Below, piece after piece: positions 54,201 through 62,859 of a stretch of DNA of 64,000 nt; the stretch's first letter is position 1, and every line of letters begins with the position of its first letter. The notes beneath the pieces are model-generated. The model searched no databases. It was not told where the DNA came from and saw nothing but the letters and a program-made list of their open reading frames with translations. Source of the stretch: Sacculina carcini (taxonomy: Eukaryota > Arthropoda > Thecostraca > Sacculinidae); NCBI GenBank assembly GCA_916048095.2, contig OU696570.1, positions 12,881,020 through 12,945,019 on the forward strand, given 5' to 3'. The position numbers and the translations under genes are program-made.

Positions 54201-57200
54201 CCCAGGCAGTCACTCATTCAATACGCATGAATGCGTTCAACAAAAGCTCAGAAGCACCAACAGAATTCAAGCAAGCTAATTAGCATTATGTGGAAAAAAC
54301 ACCGACCACAAAAAGACCGACACGCCCTTCAAGATCGGTATAACTAATTTCGTCAGATGTTCCCCGTCTACACATATCCTCCTATCTACCTCAGCTCCAT
54401 CCAGCAGCTCAGAAGGTTAAATAGTACATACCCTGCGAGATGAAACACAATGAGCAAAAATTGAACAATACGATCATTAACAGCATTATTTTACTTATTT
54501 TGCAACGCAATACACGTGTTATACGTGAAAATATAACACAAATATAAATGAATTAGAGTAGTTACAAAGTGGCGAATGGAGTGAGTGAGTAACAGTAACA
54601 ACTTAACGACATCAGCCCATACACCTCTATAGCACATGACCACGGATGTCTGTGAATACAGCATCCGTAGTCATTCCCTAGTGACCAAAGCTGTATGTAT
54701 AGTGTGTTTATGGAATTCACGTGTGTGTACGCCAGCTCCCATCAGTATTGATACTTGATCCTTTGCCTCATATACACTAGTATACCCGGCACATACCGGA
54801 GTATCTGCAGTGACTCCACTACGACCCGCACCATACTCACAACATTCGTACTCTCTCGGCAAATGAGGAAGAGAGTGTAAATGTAAATGTGGTAGATATA
54901 AACGAATGTATGTAATGAATGTAATGTAATGTATGAATGAATGGATGTGTGTGAATGTAAATGTGTAAATGCAAAGACGGTATGTAAATGCGTCTAACCA
55001 TTAGTTCTTGACCAGTGCGGTTGTAGAATGGCGAAATTGCAAAATTGCAGAATGCAATTTACAATTGCAATGGCAATTGGCAAAGTTGCAATTTACAACG
55101 GCGCAACTTTGCAACAAGACACTTTCATCAAATGTCAATGACTACTGCCATGGTGGATACTAATGAGTGTGACAAATACAATTGGAATTCGCTAGGAAAT
55201 TTCGAGCGATTAAGAGTGAAGAAGAGTTCGCACCAAGGCGAATCATAAACCAATGACCTTGTCAATTCAAATTAAGCGCTACACAGATGTACATACAAGT
55301 ACTCACAAAGACAGCTTGGATTACGAAAAAGGCGATAGACCAGGGTTTTTAACCGGTTCCTGGATCCTAAAGGGTACAAGAATTTGTGTGAAAAATTAAA
55401 GAAAATACATGTTTTACCTACGCTCTATATATTTCCTGGAAAAAACTTGCTCATCCCACTTTAAGTTGGAACTTCAAGTTATATTAACTTTAAGTTATAT
55501 TGATATTACGTCTATAGTATATTTATCTGTTTCGTAAGAGTACGGGGTACGGGGGTGCGATAACGGTTGACGCTAAATGTGTGAGGATTCAAGAACATTA
55601 GATTGAGAACATTTGATTTAACGAATTTCTTCCAGTCCCTCGCTTCCTGCAAAAGCAGCACATTGCATTAGAACGCTAAACCTAACCTAACCAAAAATCC
55701 ATGAAAAATATAGAAACGTTTTTGCTCTAATGAATTCCAGCGTTGTAAATTAGCTCAATTTAAAATGCCAACACTGAAAAAGATTGAAAGCCACTGCGAT
55801 AGACGATAGACACACATATACACACATAATCCTGCATGTTGGCTGTTGACAGAGTGCCCCACCGTCGATCCAGAGGTGAGGTCAAACGAGGTCGTGTCAG
55901 GTCAAGCCAGCCATGTAAAAAAGGCAGCGCCTTTTTGTGAGGAACTACACTCATAAATTATTGACAAACACACAAACACGGTCACGTATACACGCCAGCA
56001 CATAGCAACACATGGAATAAAAGTCTGCAGCGCTGTAAATAGCGTCGCACGCGAACGCACCTGAAAACTGGACCGATGCTGGTGTGAGTATGACACGCCC
56101 CTAGCACCTCTGCATTCGCCACAAGAACCCATACACTCATGCATACGCCTACACATACGCCATCATACACCTCGGAGTATGCTGAAAGCACAATCGTGCA
56201 TTCAAATGCATCCTCAACAATGATGCAGAAATACCTCACATGCATACAGACACACGTACAATGGTGGTCTCAAGTGCACACAAGCGCGTGTACACACAAA
56301 TACTCTCAGCTGACAAATGAACATATGGAAAAAGCGGCGGTGATATATGCAGTGAGATGAACAGACAAAAATAAACAGAAATAAATAAATACATAACTGA
56401 AGAAGCCGCTACAGAGCTGAAAGTTCGAGCATTCTTCAGCTCCTATGCACTGTATTCACACGCGCACACATCAGACAAACTAACATGGAAAGCAATGCGT
56501 ACACTTAGTTGCACGATTCAACGGTATTAGTGGTCAATCAATTTGCATGTACCAGCAGTATTCTGAATCCATCTAGAAGTAAACAAAGCCAGGTGCACGC
56601 CATGACAGACAGTGTGACGGACAGCCACCGAGACAACGAGACAGAGAGAGAGAAGAGTGGAGTGGAAGAGCAATGGAAGGGCATGCGAGAGAAAGTCAGA
56701 TGACAGTGGCAACAGAAGCACTGGAGGCAGCCGGCACGAAGACGCACGAGAAATCGTCACACACACACCGAGAAGAAAGAGTGCCGGAGGCAACAGAAAG
56801 ACAGAGGAGAGATTCATGTGAAGGAGCCATGCTGGAACATATTCGACAGCCACGAGGCAAACACGACCTGCTGGACAATGGCGTGTGTGTTTGTGTGCGT
56901 GTGTTTGTGTGCGTGTACGTGTGAATTCAGGTGAGCCAAAGCGAAGGAGAAAAACAGCAAAGCTTAACCAGACAAGACTGGAAAACAAGGTTGGAAGCGA
57001 ATGGAACCATGCTGGCGATTACAAACAGAATAGCATTGACCATATAATTAAACTAAATAGATAAGAGTAATTGGTAAGAAAATAAGAGTGTTTTATTACA
57101 GTTATTTTTAACGAAAGAACCAATAATAGTTGAGAAAAATAAAATCATCATATATATAAGTGGAGAATCACCGAATGAATAAAACACAAGCACATGGCAC

Positions 57201-58211
57201 ACCAGCGCATGACACAATTTTAACAAAATTGAGACTTAAATAATTAAATAAACGACACTGTATGATTATGCAGTGAGGGTCATTATCGGTCATGCATGCA
57301 TGATCGGTCATGCAAATATTCAACGTGCAACGTGAATGTGTTTAAGGCTTAGCTCAACGAAAACCTCAATACCTCAATACAACAAATTTCCATGGCTGAA
57401 AATGCATTGTGAGTCCTAAAAGATTCCCCAAAGATTCCTAAAAGACGCAAGAAGTCCTGTGAAAAATAGAAAATTATATAAGTTTTACACAAAAGCTTTA
57501 CATTTTTCCTATAATAATTAGAGGAAACTGAAAAGAACTTTAAGCTGTAGGAGTGAATATTTAATACGAAATTTTTGTTATTACGTCGGCTGTATTAAAT
57601 TTTGTCAAATAGCTATCAATAATCCATGAGGTGTGAGAAGTGACTGCTGATTTAAAAAAGGTTCAGAACCACTGGCATATAGCATCTATCATACTACCTC
57701 TCAAGAATGATGCATTACAAAATGCAATCGCACGCCACAAATAACTTACAACCAATAACATGGTCGATGTGTCGGCGACTACGCCCCCAGCACTGTGTCA
57801 CAACAAGTAGGGTGGCTTACACACTGCAGGAGTGAAAAGAGGACCTCTTCAAGGACGCATGATTTAGTCGACAGTCAACCATCATAAAACAATATTGCGC
57901 ACTTTCTATCTTCAATTTCAATTTTCGATTTGGTTTTCCATCTGTTCTTTTCGCTTTTTGTCGTGTCGGGATAGTTTGAGCGCTATACCATAAACATATA
58001 TGTGTGTGTTGATATAGTAGTGAATGTATCCTCATAAAAACATTAATTTGAAGATAAATTACAGTGAAAGATAGGTGGATGATTATAATGTTCACAAGCG
58101 CATGCATGTATGTGTGTGTGTGAGCCTGTGTTTAGAATAAAAGGGGGCAGGTTGGGTGCATGTGCGTGTATTATGTAACACTGGCCTTATCGTTCGTCAG
58201 CCTACTTTGGA

Positions 58212-58270
<59 letters not shown>

Positions 58271-58615
58271 GCGTGCACATAAACAGGCATACCCAAGCGC
58301 AGAACAGGAATAAAAGAACAGATATATAGACAAATATGCACACACACACACACACACACACACAAGCAGAAAGAAACGACGAGAGAGAGGAAAATATGAC
58401 GAGAAGCGACTAACACTATATCAGCTCCCACAAACTCACACACACAAACACACAGACATACATACATGCATTCACGGCGGTCAGCCTAGGTCACATGTCA
58501 CATTGCATATCATGTAGGTGTGTATGTACGTGCATAAAAGAACGTGTGTGTGTGTGTCGAAGCGTGAGTGAACGGCCGTATGTGAAGAAACGTCATTACA
58601 ATACACATTGCACAA

Positions 58616-58661
<46 letters not shown>

Positions 58662-59890
58662 ATCTGTAATGTATACATGCATACACTCATATACAGACAG
58701 ACGCAATCTAAGAATCAATGTCAAAACGCCTTTTGATATATTGTTTCATAACACACGAGACAAACGAACCCTCCAACCATAGCAGCGATGGGCTGCCGAC
58801 GCATTCTAAGGTGGCATAATTTGAACACAGCAAAACACACAAAATGTCCTAAAATAAACAATACAAAAACACAATATAAATAAAGGTTAAGGTTAAATGC
58901 CTAAGTGGCAGCTGCTACAAGGGAAGAAGCCGAAGCTTATGAACACACAGGTGTGTCCCGTGCAGCTCGCTGCCACCGCAGAACCGACCCTCTTCACGCT
59001 ATGGGGCCACAAGGACGGAAGACGTATTAGAGAGGGCCACCTCCCCAGAATGCATTGTACAACTCATGACTGGTACCATCATTTTTTGCTGGGTGGACAG
59101 GGGCTGTGGGATTGTAGAATTCGCCCAATGAAATTCTGCTCCGCCGGGATTTGAACCACGGACCTGCTTGTGAGGCTGGTGTGCTAACAACTACACCACG
59201 GAGTCCATAGTCAAACAAATAACTTACTAATACCAGGATTTCGTAGCCATACACTGCTCATGCTATTATCTGGGAAAACTTAAAATGTATATTCAATGTC
59301 CATAGAATACACATTGAAATGTCTCATCGCATGACTACTGTATGATACAGAACAGTGATATGTGAGGAATTATCCACTGGTAGGGAGCGAATGTGGTATG
59401 AATTGGGGAATTAAAGTTAGGACAGAAGCGCAAATATGTGTTTCAATAAATATGAAATCGTTTATTAAAGTTTTCACTGACTTTTTGACATTAAATTTGG
59501 TGAAAGAGCTTAATTTATTAGATTTATCAGTGCTGTTCTAGAAAATGAAGAGTTGGATATTCAAGAAGTTGGGAATCAGAGAAAAAACGGAACCGGTCTA
59601 TTGCTCTATGACATGCCAAATTGTAGAGAAAGAATCTATCCTGCTTGAAGGGAAGGTTCAGACACTAACCCTAATAACGTGTGAAAACCTTCAGGAAGAT
59701 ATAGTGTTATATTTGGACATTTTCTCCAGTTTCTTCAGATTTCTTCATACAGACAAATAAGACGGCAAGAGAGACGAACATAGTTCATATATTAGTGAAT
59801 AATACGAGTAGCATGTTTGTTTCCCTTTGCATTGAAGGATAAATAGGAAAAATTATGTCGAGTTTGAAGAGCAATTTCAGTAATTTGTGT

Positions 59891-59966
<76 letters not shown>

Positions 59967-62016
59967 TGGGAAATTGAGAACTCAATTGCAAAAATTCAAA
60001 AGTTGATAAGATTAAAAGACGAATGCTAGGACGGCGACTTCACATCACTTTAGCCTCACACTGATTTCGATCTCACACTGAAATACATCGACTTTCATCC
60101 GTATACAGAAGTATAAATTTCACGGCAAACAAAGTCGCTCTAGAAGCTGACTTCATGCTCATATTCACAGAAAAAACGCGAGATGCGACAAACACAGATG
60201 CAAGCACATTCTTTTTGACAGATGACTCAATGAACAATCAGTTTATACCAAGTAAGGTTCCAGCCAATACTTGTTCTTTTCCAAACAATTTCTCCCAAGG
60301 GACCACGCTGGAATTTTTCTTAGCAAAATATAAGCCCAGTATATATTGCATTTGTTGAGCTACGTCAAACCCAGACACAATTGACGCAAAAGGATAGCCC
60401 ATAGTCGATGCCGCAAAAGAAGTCAAACATAAATCATTGGCATTCAAAAACTATTTCAAATCAGTGGATGTCGTGACGCATTAAAACGGAAACTTCCAGT
60501 CGTTGGAAACACTACCGAGAGCCTGACGATAGAGAGAGAATGGAAGGATATTACGAAACAGATCGTGAGCAAAACACACATACTAAGTTGCAACAACAGA
60601 TCGTTGCAAAAGCCCGTCAGTAGAGAAATAAATGAAATAGAATTGAAAAATGCTTGACACCCGGAAAAGATGACTGATAATGGAATCAACACATGACAGT
60701 CAACATACATGCTGGCCTTGAATCTTGGGCGACAAAACAACACGGTGACACATACAAAAACACCCACACACACATACCTATTGGCCTAGCTACGCGAAGC
60801 CTCTAGACAGGATCGACTGCATAGCGATGGCTTCATCGAGTATAGTAAACAAGACACACTGAGAAGCCGACACACAAACACAGGTACGTGCGCATTCAGA
60901 TACAGAGAAGTGATTGGGAAAATTGTGAGAAAGAAGAAATACACATATATTTGTGAAAAGGAAGGAACACAAGGGATATATGCACCTTCTACATGTCGCA
61001 CACGCCTTCCTACTCTACTATACCTCACCCAGACAGACAGACACACCCACCCACACACAGACACATACACAGACAGTCCGAGGCAAGGAAGCAACATACC
61101 GAAACTGACATGTACCCAGATATACATAAACAAACAACCCATTGGTTGTTTGTTTGAAACATTAGTGAATCGACATCGACAAACAGAACAAGTCATGCAT
61201 GATGAAAACAACATGGAAATATCAGAGCTCAATTCCATACATGTGCAGCTGAACCGAACATTTATATGAATCGCAAAAACAACGTCTGACAAAATTATTC
61301 TACCATTAGCCAGGGCGATGAGAGAAATGGAACTTCACAGAGTGTGAAACCCATATAATTATAAGTTCAAACAAAAACAATATGTCGCCTAGCAAAAATT
61401 CGTTCCCAAAAGAAATTTCAACATAAAACGAGCAATTTATCCTAGGTAATTTAACGAATACAACAGACGTCAAACGATTAAATAGAGTCAACACATATCG
61501 TGAACATGATGAAGCCAGATGTTGAAATTGAGCAATCACCAATTATCCTGTGGCTCAAAGAAAGTGATAACTACGAAAACATCTAAATTATGACTAACTT
61601 TAAATTATGCGAAAGAGAATATTTCTGCGCAGCAATGTAAGAAAAGGAAAAAAAATTTATACATTTACCATTATACCACAGAAATAATACATTTAGTTGA
61701 TTTCTAAGATCAGCTATTGGTCTTCCCGGTTATTGGTCTTGGCAAAGGTATTATTCTGGTACTGATCATGAGCATACTGTGACTTCGTAATGGTGGAGGC
61801 TGATATCTCACCTTCGTATTGACGAGTGATGTCCTCTTCCTCATCATCATCTACGTAATCTTCGGCATGATCATCGACTCCTTCTATTACAGGACACGAA
61901 TTGATGGAGGACTTGCTGAGCACGACGCTGGGACTGGTGTTGATTCCGGAGGGCGCGGCACGAAACCCATCGAGATAGTCCGTGATGAGGTGTTCGCTGC
62001 CCAAAGTCGCCTCCAT
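39082..62016 (-). CDS. ARHGAP18: RhoGAP of the ARHGAP18/28/40 (conundrum) family, 11 coding exons
   Basis: Predicted Rho GTPase-activating protein that stimulates GTP hydrolysis on Rho at the cell cortex (family knowledge). Minus-strand exons: 62016-61812, 52665-52538, 50144-49753, 49371-49154, 44661-44438, 43925-43111, 41444-41279, 40616-40458, 40207-40023, 39671-39493, 39200-39082. All phases agree; they total 2790 nt, 929 codons plus TAG. Seen: acidic N-terminus, family block EEELDWLRRTGYDFL (about 71-85), a basic KRR block, HEYC...LGLTWLDHLS block (about 415), RhoGAP domain about 509-730 with arginine finger R571 in GVLRVPG and MAPNLL at 692-697, then the family C-terminal block ending near FLYEEGGNI and NPNARWVVR. 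Compared with vertebrate relatives there is a basic/Ser-rich insertion of about 50 residues just before the GAP core. Introns hold a gypsy element, a hAT-like element and a SINE. No transcript was available; 5'UTR exons and small extra exons could be missed. Confidence 0.9.
39493..39671 (-). CDS. ARHGAP18: RhoGAP gene, coding exon 10
   Basis: Codes the end of codon 831, residues 832-890 and one base. It starts CIQESLLMPELYRR and ends HFLYEEGGNI, the family's penultimate block; between them is an Arg/Ser-rich stretch. The acceptor is a TG repeat ending TGTCAG, and the donor TATTG|GTGTGTG also runs into TG-rich intron. Confidence 0.92.
40023..40207 (-). CDS. ARHGAP18: RhoGAP gene, coding exon 9
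   Basis: Codes residues 770-830 and two bases. The family's C-terminal block is visible: YQEGVLRMWAPQF then WPVQLTSGTVAGHL. The acceptor is CACGTGCTAG behind a T-rich tract; the donor is CCAG|GTGTGC, phase 2. Another frame is also open here but lacks any family match. Confidence 0.92.
40458..40616 (-). CDS. ARHGAP18: RhoGAP gene, coding exon 8
   Basis: Codes residues 717-769, phase 0 at both ends. The content VVRQLMDDRSQLWRVP and FVRQIRDQ matches the helix after the GAP core in the ARHGAP18/28/40 family. The acceptor is TTTGGCTGTAG just behind a TG tract; the donor is CCGG|GTAATG. Confidence 0.92.
41279..41444 (-). CDS. ARHGAP18: RhoGAP gene, coding exon 7: GAP core, ends at a GC donor
   Basis: Codes the end of codon 661 and residues 662-716, including the GAP-domain signature MAPNLL preceded by SAQNIAVV. 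The frame stays open past 41279 for 17 codons, but that extension has no family resemblance and ends out of phase with the next exon. Splicing at GAG|GCGAGT, a GC-AG intron, joins residue E716 to VAFARAAADVV exactly as the family requires. Confidence 0.85.
41662..42889. mobile_element. Non-autonomous hAT-like element, copy 2, in RhoGAP intron 6
   Basis: Nearly identical to the copy at 30.2-31.5 kb and in the same orientation. Ends TAGGGCTGTC and GACAGCCCTA, with target duplication GTAATCAT at 41654-41661 and 42890-42897. It fills most of the 1.7-kb intron between exons 6 and 7. Differences from copy 1 are single bases and a few small indels, including a short deletion near 42310. Confidence 0.92.
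43111..43925 (-). CDS. ARHGAP18: RhoGAP gene, coding exon 6: family block and first part of the GAP domain
   Basis: Largest exon, residues 390-660 plus two bases. It contains the pre-GAP family block LGLTWLDHLS then LALLELTGLYD, a basic and Ser-rich insertion, then the GAP fold: FGATLASLLHHDR, VPLLLEVLLGELERRG, the arginine-finger loop GVLRVPG (R571), and LVKQFVRRLPAPLL. GC content is much higher than in the flanking introns, with many CAG/GCG codons and Ala-rich runs. The donor is CCG|GTGAGT, phase 2; the acceptor is GGTTTTCAG. Confidence 0.95.
44438..44661 (-). CDS. ARHGAP18: RhoGAP gene, coding exon 5
   Basis: Completes codon 315 and codes residues 316-389. Low-complexity linker with an Asn/His-rich stretch (RANHRHHDQTHNHNHIA). 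The acceptor lies directly behind a TG-repeat (TGTGTGTGCGCAAG); the donor is CAAG|GTGTTT, phase 0. Both phases match exon 4 and exon 6. The function of the histidine-rich stretch is unknown. Confidence 0.68.
44963..45220 (+). repeat. 5' LTR of the gypsy element
   Basis: 258 bp, starting TGTAGTATCGCC and ending CGAAGCCACTACA, with the short inverted repeat TGTAGT/ACTACA. A CRE-like TGACGTAA lies near 45033. The end is fixed by the primer-binding site two bases further on. With no 3' LTR to compare, the start is inferred from the inverted repeat only. Confidence 0.75.
45223..45237 (+). other. Putative primer-binding site
   Basis: TGGCGACGAGGACCC starts two bases after the LTR. It begins TGG, complementary to a tRNA CCA end, as gypsy elements need to prime minus-strand synthesis. 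I could not assign the tRNA. Confidence 0.65.
45278..46420 (+). CDS. gag: Gypsy Gag and start of protease, ending at TGA
   Basis: 380 residues from the first ATG (45278). The N-terminal part is a capsid-like helical region (WDEWRYSFENYML, then RKRALLLHSIGAETL). Next come a Cys/His cluster (about 45938-45985) and a perfect CX2CX4HX4C knuckle, CNICGHSGHWAVVC (46004-46045), for RNA binding. A retropepsin active site DTGAS lies at 46220-46234. The frame stops at TGA 46418-46420, before the protease's C-terminal hydrophobic motif, which follows in the same frame. The stop therefore cuts the protease: either decay (a CGA to TGA change is a usual methylation-type mutation) or a read-through signal. 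Confidence 0.88.
   Translation: MSIQSITPPLPFLPQPGKPLIPWDEWRYSFENYMLAIDGNKFAEDRKRALLLHSIGAETLRVFRSLPPTVKRENESESALAMRQLSDYYGAKVNVIAERFSLKQRRQQTGDSTAHYISALRGLAMNCKYGDLTDEIIRDQVVEHTIYPNLRERFLQDASLTLDSLMKMAEAYESAKQQSAMMSAPHLTAELSAIEHTNAVYNSRKQSPRETSAQNNATQSCSHCGRCHGAPRAQFCPAFKSTCNICGHSGHWAVVCRSAAAKRKPKPQSRHKNQTKNVKGVTILNCTSSQQNKLTCESIITVDTGKTANVTLQIDTGASVSVLSLPLARKHFKGAHVTPTDTQLYGVGRRPLQVVGELQARISVGAHTTSTKFVVIDTPT
46421..48928 (+). CDS. pol: Gypsy Pol: reverse transcriptase, RNase H, integrase (C-terminus lost)
   Basis: Open in the same frame as Gag directly after the TGA, ending TGA at 48926-48928; no ATG near its start, so it depended on Gag. Seen: the end of protease (LLGLSTLAELGL), RT with LDLQSAYHQLELH and catalytic YMDD (47027-47038), RNase H with TTDASEKGAGG and TDHSALK, and integrase with an HHCC zinc region ending CIQC, then D (48365), D in VSDNGTQF (48542) and E in NGAVERFN (48650), a DD35E set. 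The protein stops soon after GVAPSVLLYG, without the usual chromatin-facing C-terminal domain. Not translatable as a complete polyprotein now. Confidence 0.9.
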   Translation, partial: EGLLGLSTLAELGLTISPQDGVVCKVETEANSQELPALRGFCHKIRLKPGATPKAYPLRRLPLAIREEVSAELHKLVNTGVIERVDSSEWVSPIVVARKKNGNIRICVDLRGPNAQIVSDVHPLPTFQELSSQLKGCVFSKLDLQSAYHQLELHPDSRHVTAFITHDGLFQYKRLPFGLVSAGAAFQRLLDRVLADIPGCCHYMDDIVCAGPTKEVHDKRLRLLMSRLRQANVTLNLSKSSFAQPTLQFCGFSISRAGISPSDDHLQAIRSAQRPVDSQELRSFMGLASWLSHFVPDYATVVSPLYNLLKKGTAFNWTSEHTTAFQKVKQSIEDANPLSRFETNWRTYVTTDASEKGAGGMLSQIDDRGQEHVVSFWSRKFSPAESRYSVTEREALAAVQAIEKWKIFLWGRYFTLRTDHSALKSILSANFSGRAGARVARWQARLIPYSYVVEHVAGNRLTVADALSRLTPNTDSTPSTEHENRDNVEEHDGDIIATIDDHPSISESTVREVSSKDPELNDLRQLIRTGFPRDIKQCESQIKPYFPVRHELSTDGDLVLRAGQQIIVPRELRSAYISRAHASHDGIIRTKQMLRSLAWWPNMDEDVRACIHNCIQCQSSDKTLSARLRTAPLQPVKLPTKPWSKLGIDIVGPVYTKEEDCRYAITVVDYHSKWAEVGLVASTNTRTVIEFLNSVFAREGYPDELVSDNGTQFVSQEFEEYLRHRGIVDRRSAAYWPQGNGAVERFNRTLKTWFQNHHRGAFKDRIRQLLAGYRATPHCTTGVAPSVLLYGRNMRLVLPVTAVPTTSAAHDQVRYKIYNKYRTQNATKNRQSRFE
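49154..49371 (-). CDS. ARHGAP18: RhoGAP gene, coding exon 4
   Basis: Codes the end of codon 242 and residues 243-314, plus one base. No recognisable motif; it begins GGVGDGLGYRH and is rich in Arg, Ser and Cys. It is accepted because acceptor (ACGTAG), donor (CCAA|GTAAGC) and both phases (2 in, 1 out) fit the neighbours exactly. It borders the gypsy-bearing intron. Family members differ most in this linker. Confidence 0.65.
49753..50144 (-). CDS. ARHGAP18: RhoGAP gene, coding exon 3
   Basis: Codes residues 112-241 and two bases of codon 242. It starts AAVVKRRVLTIRDTLRRK, the basic block that follows the SLSQRQ motif in this family, then DVRHVF, then a proline/serine-rich linker with poly-Pro and many SP sites, likely disordered. 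The acceptor is CGGTCAG and the donor CAG|GTAAGAG, phase 2. A longer 5' extension using an upstream AG near 50187 stays open but would break the family junction, so I chose 50144. Confidence 0.88.
51503..51835. mobile_element. Miniature hAT-type element, about 333 bp, in RhoGAP intron 2
   Basis: Starts CAGTGGTTGCCAACCTGTG and ends with AGGGTTGGGTATT then CCACTG. Both ends carry AAGTGGTAC-like blocks in inverse orientation. The target duplication has decayed. Confidence 0.55.
52538..52665 (-). CDS. ARHGAP18: RhoGAP gene, coding exon 2
   Basis: Completes codon 69 (Gly) and codes residues 70-111. It carries the family's N-terminal motif of the E-E-x-W-L-x-x-A-G-L type, here EEELDWLRRTGYDFL, and ends SLSQRQ, which reads directly into AAVVKRR of the next exon. 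The acceptor is a TG-repeat tract ending GACAG; the donor is CAG|GTGGAT, phase 0. Confidence 0.88.
55342..55796. mobile_element. Miniature hAT-type element, 455 bp, perfect target duplication, in RhoGAP intron 1
   Basis: Starts CAGGGTTTTTAACCGG and ends GATTGAAAGCCACTG. CGATAGAC flanks both sides (55334-55341 and 55797-55804), a perfect 8-bp duplication. A similar right end, GGTTCAGAACCACTG, is found at 57662-57676 without a matching left end. Confidence 0.85.
58214..58656. repeat. Cluster of CA microsatellites in RhoGAP intron 1
   Basis: (CA)n at 58214-58269, 58338-58364 and 58618-58656, with a GAGA-rich stretch between. Confidence 0.95.
58883..59206 (-). repeat. tRNA-derived SINE, tRNA-Val(CAC)-like head, full copy
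   Basis: On minus the head reads GACTCCGTGGTGTAGTTG, TTAGCAC, anticodon loop CTCACAA, then GGTTCAAATCC (B box), and CGGAGCA pairing partly with the acceptor 5' strand. A 200-bp body follows and a tail of AACCTTAACCTT at 58883-58894. Several stems have mismatches, so it is not a working tRNA gene. It lies in intron 1 of the RhoGAP gene. Confidence 0.75.
59896..59964. repeat. (TA)n microsatellite in RhoGAP intron 1
   Basis: About 69 bp pure TA. Confidence 0.97.
61128..61155. repeat. 12-bp perfect hairpin
   Basis: AAACAAACAACC, four-base loop, GGTTGTTTGTTT. It lies in intron 1 of the RhoGAP gene; no linked feature. Confidence 0.7.
61812..62016 (-). CDS. ARHGAP18: RhoGAP gene, coding exon 1 (start codon)
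   Basis: Codes residues 1-68 plus one base of codon 69. ATG at 62016-62014 follows GGGGAGC, and an in-frame TGA lies just upstream at 62040-62038, which supports this start. The product has a TDYLDGF segment and a strongly acidic run (DDHAEDYVDDDEEED). The donor is GAAG|GTGAGA, phase 1, which matches the phase required by the exon at 52665. CCAAT-type boxes lie within 40 bp upstream (ATTGG on plus at 62051-62055 and CCAAT at 62034-62038), so the transcription start may be close. Assignment of this exon to the gene rests on phase, the acidic character expected of the family N-terminus and strand. Confidence 0.7.
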
Positions 62017-62178
62017 GCTCCCCCGATTGTCGTCCAATCACCCAGCTCTCATTGGCCCGCGTTCACAGGCACTGCAGTTGTATCTGACAGTCAGCGGAAA
62101 CACACAGATGTAGGAGACGAGCAGGGAGAAGATACACACAACTACACACAATTAATATATACAGTAAATCATCTATTT

Positions 62179-62244
62179 GAGCGGCATACCGTTCAATTTT
62201 TCAAACCCTGCCCCGTAGTGCCGTTCAATTGGAGGGTGCCGCTC
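62179..62244. repeat. Short palindromic repeat GAGCGGCATACC, copy 1
   Basis: Starts GAGCGGCATACC and ends GGGTGCCGCTC, nearly inverted; CCGTTCAATT occurs twice inside. A decayed relative follows at 62453-62500. Confidence 0.55.
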
Positions 62245-62537
62245 TACTTTTCGACTAGCTGGTTAGAATTTTAAGAAGATATGGTAAATTAAATGGATGA
62301 AAAGAAAACGGCGTAGCGTAAGCATGTCAATTCAACAAAGGGTATAGATACAGGGTGATTACTGATAAGAAATCACATATACACAAATAAAAAACTGTCA
62401 GTGATAGCTATTGCCATAACAGAAGAATTCATTAAATTGACGTTTAATTAAGGGATACCGTTGTATTTGTCAATTGCTTCCCAAGGTGCCGTTCAACCAC
62501 GTGAGGTTTTAGGCCGGGGACACACTGGGCGTTTTTG

Positions 62538-62716
62538 TGCCGAGCGTTTTTTTTGCCGTCGCCGTCGTATCAGTAGTGGCGTGCATGAAGCTATTGCGCC
62601 GTACACATTGAGCGGCAAACCTGCCGAGCGTTTTTTTTGTCGTCGACGACAGCAATGTTGCCGCTCACTGCCACTACCTTCGCGACGGCAAAAATGTCGT
62701 CGACGTTTTTTTTGCC
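62538..62716. repeat. Subterminal repeats of the Harbinger element
   Basis: Three copies of a GCGTTTTTTTTGCCGTCG-like motif near 62541, 62621 and 62701, each followed by CGTCG-rich sequence. They are probable binding sites for the element's proteins. Confidence 0.6.
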
Positions 62717-62859
62717 GCCCACGCGGGTGGTGGCTCACGTGACTCAATGCGCTGATTCACACTTGTGCTTGTCGCTGACAGCATAGCGTGTTGCAGTGTT
62801 GATTCTATCGTGTCAGCGTCATTGTGTCAGCGTGTGTTCTGGTTTAACTTTGTATTGTC

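Larger units (their letters stand above)
52666..61811 (-). other. RhoGAP intron 1 (9.1 kb)
   Basis: Runs between the phase-1 donor at 61811 and the acceptor at 52666. Holds the hAT miniature element at 55342, a SINE at 58883, CA and TA microsatellites and the small hairpin at 61128. A further small coding exon with phase 1 at both ends could hide here. Confidence 0.6.

Noticed and set aside
59133..59206. Functional tRNA-Val gene
   Set aside because: Mismatches in the acceptor, anticodon and T stems, and it continues into a repeated SINE body.
60786..61292. 168-codon minus-strand frame inside RhoGAP intron 1
   Set aside because: Cys/Val/Ser-rich from TG-rich sequence, no domain, crosses a palindrome; chance frame.
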